The notes under the pieces: model-generated
Database searches by the model: none
The model's input: the letters and a program-made list of their open reading frames with translations, nothing else
What the model was told of the DNA's origin: nothing
Source of the DNA: Collybia mongolica
Taxonomy: Eukaryota > Basidiomycota > Agaricomycetes > Agaricales > Clitocybaceae
Length of the DNA: 64,000 nt
Reading direction: 5' to 3'
Assembly (NCBI GenBank): GCA_013420905.1
Contig: JAAXNY010000011.1
Location: forward strand, 2,728,001-2,792,000
Made by a program: the position numbers and the translations under genes
Shown: piece by piece, positions 59,116 to 64,000 of the stretch
How the letters are laid out: each line of letters begins with the position of its first letter
Position numbering within the stretch: the first letter of the stretch is position 1

Positions 59116-60448
59116 GCCCCCCTTCAATGGACTTCTGTTTTTCAAGAACAGATGTTATGTGGGACCAGATGCAAAATTGCAACAAGAAATGGTACAAAGA
59201 TATCACAACACAAAACCAGGAGGACACCCAGGCCAATACAAAACACAAGACTTAATCAGTCGAGAATACTGGTGGCCAGGAATGGGAGTATTCATAAAGA
59301 ATTATGTTAACGGCTGCACTACATGCCAACAAATGAAAGTCAACACGCACCCAACAAGACCAGGGTTAATACTGATCGCAACAAATAGAGAACCACACCC
59401 TTTCTCATTTGTCACAGCTGACTTCATCACGGACCTCCCAGAAAACAATGGAAAAGACAGTCTCATGGTTGTGGTAGATCATGGCCTTATGAAGGGGGTA
59501 ATTTCTATCCCTTGCACCAAAACAATTGATGCTCTAGGAACAGCGAACCTTTACCTGGAACATGTCTACAAAAGATTCGGATTACCTGACACCTTTTTAT
59601 CTGACCGAGGCCCTCAATTTGCGGCAAAAGTCTTCAAAGAACTAGGAAAACTCCTTGGAATCAAGCTTGTAATGAGCACAGCATATCACCCACAAATGGA
59701 TGGAGAAACAGAATGATTGAATCAAGAACTTGAAATCTATTTCCACATGTTCTGCCAGAACAACCCAGCAATATGGAAAGATCTCAACCCAATCGCAGAA
59801 TTTGCGCACAATCAAAGAACACACTCCACAACAAAAAAATCCCCATTCTTCCTTATGATGGGATACAAACCACAGGCAATTCCATCAGCATTCCAGAAGA
59901 CAAATGTTCCAAGTGTGGAGCAACAGATGATTGAACTCAATAGAGCATGAGAAGAAGCCATGGCAGCACATGATTTGGCAAGAAGAAAAGTTGCAGAAAG
60001 GACAACACGAGGCTTCACTCCATTCAAACGAGGAGAACATGTTTGGTTAGAAGGAACAAATCTTCAAATCCCCTATCCTTCAAAGAAACTAGCACCAAAA
60101 CAAGAAGGCCCCTTTGAAATCCAAGAGGTCCTCGGACCAGTGACATACAAACTGAAACTTCCATCACAATGGAAGATCCACCCTGTGTTTCATGGATCTC
60201 TTCTCACACCATACAAGGAAACTGATACCCACGGACCCAATTTCTTAGAACCTCCACCAGACCTCGTGGATCAAAATGAAGAGTATGAAGTAGAAGGAAT
60301 TATCAATCACCAACAACGAGGCCGAGGCTTCCAATACCTCATGAAATGGAAAGGTTACTCATCAGCCCACAACACATGGGAACCCAAAAACCATTTAAAA
60401 GGAGCTCAAACAATACTGCAATCCTACCAGAAGCAACACCGCCTCTAA
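59116..60448 (+). pseudogene. Ty3/gypsy integrase with chromodomain
   Basis: The frame begins inside pol (NGLLFFKNRCYVGPDAKLQQ). The H2C2 zinc-binding domain follows (RYHNTKPGGHPGQYKT ... CTTCQQMK). The integrase core has D in VTADFITDLPE, D in FLSDRGPQFAAK and E in AYHPQMDGETE. After a GPF/Y-like region (KQEGPFEIQEVLGPVTYKL) a chromodomain ends the protein (EYEVEGIINHQQ, then YLMKWKGYSSAHNTWEP), with the stop at 60446-60448. Two in-frame TGA codons at 59714-59716 and 59948-59950 replace positions where arginine is expected, consistent with CGA-to-TGA transitions. Integrase inserts the cDNA, and the chromodomain guides it to marked chromatin. This copy cannot do so. Confidence 0.88.
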
Positions 60449-60464
60449 ACAAACTCCCAAACAA

Positions 60465-61424
60465 ATGATGACTTCCTCCTTTTTCACATCAGCCAAATCC
60501 ACCAACATACATTCCTCTCACTACTCTAACACTACAGGAGAAAGACTCGATTACATCAATTGCATTTGTTGATGCAACAAATTCCAAAATTGGTTTGCAC
60601 AAGAAACCCTCCAATCAACAATAACAGAAATTTGGGATAAAACCCCCAGTCAAGACCTTTTGGAACAGTATGGAAGATACAAACAGATACAAGATACACT
60701 GTTTAACCAAACTGCCAAAATCACAAGTTTCATGGATCAGGTTGCAGGAAACCTTAGCTCCACTCTAGAATTCGAAGCACTACAAATCATTGTAGAAAAC
60801 AAAGAACAAATCAATGAAACATCTACCACATCAATTCCCTTCAACACATCATTAGCTCTTCAGACTACATCCTCTGGAAGAAGAACATTATTCCCCATTC
60901 CCAAAATGCCAGAACCACCAAGTTATCGCTTGACATCTTCTGAATCAAATATATCACCATACATCACAAAAACACCTATACAATCTATAGACCCATCACT
61001 CATTATGACATGAACCAAAAGACAGAAAGCAACAAAGTCCATAATCAAAAAGAAACCAAAAAGAAGACCAGCAAAATTACCACCGAACTCCTTCAACTAA
61101 AAAGGAGACATCCAAAATCCCATTGACTTAACCAACTCTACACCTGATCCATGCAATTCAATTTATAGCTTCAAATGCACACACTGCTGGTCCAAAGATC
61201 ATATGAGACTAGACTGCCCAAACTACAAATGCCCAGGATGCAAAGAAAAGAAACCTGGACATGTATATTCCTTTTGCCCAAAAGTAATCCTCCAATACTC
61301 AGGGAAAGGTCATACCAATTCGTCTCCAAAGAAGCAAGCACAGAACTATGATGGTTATCAAGATGTCTATGGATTTTTTGAAGATGAAGAACATCACTCT
61401 GGGAAATCTTGGAATGGTCATTGA
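60465..61424 (+). pseudogene. Zinc-knuckle ORF between pol and 3' LTR
   Basis: One frame of 319 codons starts at ATG 60465 (MMTSSFFTSAKSTNIHSS), 17 nt after the pol stop, and ends at 61424, 33 nt before the LTR. It begins Ser/Thr-rich. A CxC-type stretch and a helical middle follow (WFAQETLQSTITEIW, then DLLEQYGRYKQIQDTLF). It ends with two zinc-knuckle-like motifs: CTHCWSKDHMRLDC (C-x2-C-x4-H-x4-C) and CPGCKEKKPGHVYSFC (C-x2-C-x6-H-x4-C). Three in-frame stops (TGA 60570-60572, TGA 61011-61013, TAA 61098-61100) all fit C-to-T changes from CGA, CGA and CAA. The continuous frame across them argues that this was once a real protein of the element. The position is unusual, because CCHC knuckles are normally in Gag, upstream of pol. 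The function is unknown; nucleic-acid binding is inferred. Confidence 0.65.
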
Positions 61425-61457
61425 AGCTGGGATGCTTCAATCATAGAACAGGGGTAA

Positions 61458-61983
61458 TGTTACAAATTCCCTTATCATGTGCCCTATCTATTTTTTTCTT
61501 CTTACTCACTGTTGCTTACTCATACTTACGAATATCGGTTTGCATTACTTAGACAATTCTCCATTAGTCCTATTTATCCCATGCTTACTCATCCCCTTTA
61601 TCTATATAACCAACAGCATTAATCCCTCTTATCTATACAACCAATAGCATAAACCACACTTATCTATGCTTATCGGACTCCTATGTATATATAGGGATAT
61701 TCTAGCTTAGTTAGTTCTTTAGCTTGACCTAGCTGAATTCACCTTATTCATCTACTCTTGACTCCTCAACATGAACTTGATCCTACTCACCTTACAAAGG
61801 GAGTAGTGCATCTTTGAACAAACAATCTGACTTAGCCCTATTGAGGGAGTCATTAGACATTGGACTTACAGAGTCAACGGTCTAGAACAAACAAACAATA
61901 AACCAGACTGATCTAGAGGATAAGGCCTAAACAGCCGTAACAGCCAGGATATGTCATATGTCCGGGTAGGTTTTTTTCTAACA
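61458..61983 (+). repeat. 3' LTR of the Ty3/gypsy element
   Basis: This 526-bp segment begins TGTTACAAATTCCC directly after a purine-rich tract and ends TTTTTCTAACA, giving inverted TGTTA/TAACA ends. A TATA-like box (TATATATAG, near 61686) sits in its middle, as expected for a promoter at the U3/R border. Repeats of CTTATCTAT lie in U3. Confidence 0.72.
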
Positions 61984-62169
61984 CTGTGAAACTGAGAATA
62001 GATGAAATTCGACCCTGTGTTTCATCCTCTTAAATAATAGAAATAATACATTAAAAATATGAAATTCATTCACTTAACAATCCTAAAATGTAATGAATTT
62101 CATCTTGAGGATGTTTGAAAACACACCCCCTGTGGGGGGAAAAATGGATGGAAAACCCCCCCTTAAGGT

Positions 62170-62490
62170 ATAATTTAGTGGATGAATTTCATGCAAAATT
62201 TGTCCGTATTCATACCCCCTGATTCTCGAGGCTATGGGATGAATTTCATTTCACCATAGGGCTAAAACAACCATTGTGGGAGGTAATTCCTATCAATATG
62301 GGATTAATCTACTACCTTGATGGGTGAGAATAGCAATGTTTTTTGGGGTAACATTACTGCAAATTTTTGAGGCTATGGGATGAATTTCATACCATGATAG
62401 GTGAAAATAATAGCCTTTGTAGGGATGGATTTCATACCATCACAGGTGAGAATAATAGCCTTTGTGGGGATTAATTCCATGCCATTTATG
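62170..62490 (+). repeat. Short diverged tandem repeats
   Basis: The phrase GGATGAATTTCAT recurs at about 62180, 62237 and 62377. A longer unit (TTTCATACCAT, AGGTGA, then AATAATAGCCTTTGT) is repeated at about 62385 and 62430. AT-rich, no coding potential. Confidence 0.55.
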
Positions 62491-62611
62491 TCACTTAAAT
62501 TTTAATTCACTATTTCTTCCCTGTTATCAATAAACACACTTTGTTCATTTTGTACAGTTAAGGTTTAACATCCATAAGATCTAAGATATTGTAATTTGAA
62601 TGCTCTATCAA

Positions 62612-63146
62612 CTAGTATACCTCTGATTCATATCCCTCATTCCAAAGTTCCTGATCACCAGCATTACCAACCAGACTGCAAATGCAACACTGTGATTTGT
62701 TAGAATCATGTATTGAGGTTAGTAATGAGAAAACTTACCCAAATTGCCCTATATAAATCCTTGTCATCCTGAAGCTGCATCTGGAGACAGAACCCATTTC
62801 CAGCAATGCCACACAGTGGGCATGGAATAGGACTCCCTACTTTTTCTTTAGCATGAGCAACTTTACATAAGGTGGTGAGTTCGGCTGGTCAGATTAGCAT
62901 GACAAGATCAAAGAAAGTTAAGTAATGGATGGAAGTTGTTGGCCTTTGTGCACTGCCAGACTGCTCATTGTCTTTGTTGACCTTGTTGTAATGAAGTGAT
63001 CTGTAAAATGGGTCAATGTTAATGTGCTTTGGATTAGATTGGGTTGACAGACATACTGAGACCCCCTCATTGTCCACCTGCACTTTGAGGTCAACAAAGT
63101 GGTGTACCATGTTGAGGACATTGTCAGGCATGGTTTTATCCTGCAT
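62612..63146 (-). other. Possible remnant exons of an unknown Cys-containing protein
   Basis: On the minus strand, a frame reading VAHAKEKVGSPIPCPLCG then IAGNGFCLQM ends at a GTAAGT donor (about 62738). It can be joined to an exon LVGNAGDQELWNEGYES ending in TAG at 62612-62614. Upstream (62889-63146) another frame reads NMVHHFVDLKVQVDNEGVSV. I recognise no family. The cysteine spacing could be a zinc site. It may be a fragment of a mobile element. Confidence 0.28.
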
Positions 63147-63760
63147 AGTAATGATGTCCTTCGGTTTCCTGTAGGATCATTATTAGCATTTATTAATATT
63201 CTTAACAAAGCCTTATAGTTTGTATTGGAATTCAAATGACTACTACAAGTATTACAATAGTAATTGTAATCTAACATTATACTAATTGTAAGCTATCAAT
63301 GAAGAGTGCTTACTATGAGGGGGAGGATAGGAGGCAGCAATGGGCAATGGTGGTGGTACGAGAGCAAGAAGGAAAGCATGTGAAAGTGGCTGCCAACGTA
63401 TAATATAGCTCGGAATGTTCAGCCATCAGGCATCTTGGTCAACAAAGCCATGTGATCAAATCTGAGGATGCTGACAAATATTTTTATTTATTTATTCAAA
63501 TTGTATACTATTCATTATTAATAGGAGGCTGAAAAATGTGCACCCACCAGGTTCAAACGGTTGCAGGGAGGATCATTATGTAATACTAATACCTTTGGCA
63601 TAGATAACTGCTGGGCAAGACTGGCATTCTTAGTGAGGGGACAAGTAGTCCCGAGTCTACAAACGTAGTCACATGGTTACAAAGCATGTGACCAGGTCAC
63701 AATACCATTGCCACACCTTTGTTGATAATCTTCAACCACATCAGCAACGCCCACCAAACC

Positions 63761-64000
63761 CTGTACTTTACACTCCCCCACATGTCCTTGCAGACTCCGC
63801 AAGGACAGCACAAAGTCCACATGGACTCTGCACAGACTCCGCGCAGACTCACTTACTTTCTTTTATTATGAAGCACTTACTTACTCTTTTACTTACTAAC
63901 AATCTATATAATTAATAGAATATAACATATATTATTACTAAGTATAATACATATATGATAAAATAATTTAATATAGGCGGGGGTGGGGGCCCCTGCCCCC
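63761..64000 (+). repeat. Dispersed G/C-capped repeat, copy 2 (runs off window)
   Basis: This is the direct-orientation partner of 50247-50521. It begins CTGTACTTTACACTCCCCCA, has fewer CAGACTC motifs, then the same AT-rich stretch and the G/C palindrome at the window end. The short-motif part differs in copy number from copy 1. Confidence 0.7.

Larger units (their letters stand above)
59116..61983 (+). mobile_element. Ty3/gypsy chromovirus, 5'-truncated, with 3' LTR
   Basis: This is the 3' half of a chromodomain-bearing Ty3/gypsy retrotransposon. It contains the integrase with chromodomain, a separate zinc-knuckle reading frame, a polypurine tract (GAACAGGGGT) and an LTR with TGTTA...TAACA ends. 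Gag, protease, reverse transcriptase and the 5' LTR are absent. The reading frames carry at least five in-frame stops, so the copy is dead. Confidence 0.85.

Overview
The window looks like nuclear DNA of a mushroom-forming basidiomycete (Agaricomycetes). The evidence is many short GT-AG introns of about 50-60 bp, a Ste3-type pheromone receptor, expanded F-box families, a DUF6533-type membrane protein, a NACHT-WD40 NLR-like gene, and fungal Ty3 chromovirus, Ty1/copia, Tc1/mariner and pogo elements. I cannot name the species. All gene models were joined by eye from open frames and splice signals, so exon edges are approximate.

Region 1 (1-19 kb) is conventional gene space. It holds an uncharacterised two-helix membrane protein, a full ABCC/MRP-type ABC transporter with more than twenty introns (2459-9435, +), a Ste3-like receptor (11339-12907, -), a secreted GH78-like alpha-L-rhamnosidase (13741-16239, -) and a two-exon protein resembling the DUF4588/HAPSTR family (17005-17984, +).

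Region 2 (19-27 kb) is a tandem F-box cluster of four related two-exon loci. The first two look intact. The third is broken because its 3' part (end of exon 1, intron, exon 2 and 3' flank) is inverted in place. The fourth has a one-base deletion in exon 2. The last two sit in a direct segmental duplication of about 2 kb per copy.

Region 3 (27-42 kb) has a TLDc/OXR1-type protein, a poorly preserved DUF6533-type gene, another F-box protein, a UDP-glycosyltransferase, and a roughly 715-bp foldback element. Several kilobases between these carry no gene I recognise.

Region 4 (42-64 kb) starts with a large C2-like/NACHT/WD40 gene (42354-47686, +) carrying a 2-nt deletion in the WD40 block. From about 43.57 kb to its end the gene has almost no CpG, while its 5' exons are CpG-normal. 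It is followed by a nest of mobile elements: a decayed Ty1/copia with a 3' LTR, a well-preserved Tc1/mariner-like element with TA target duplication and 38-bp TIRs, a small MITE-like repeat, a decayed pogo-like element with a SAP-like motif, and the 3' half of a Ty3/gypsy chromovirus ending in an LTR. The chromovirus carries an extra zinc-knuckle reading frame between pol and the LTR. Nonsense changes in these elements are consistent with C-to-T decay, mostly at CGA codons. A G/C-capped dispersed repeat at about 50.25 kb recurs at the right edge of the window.
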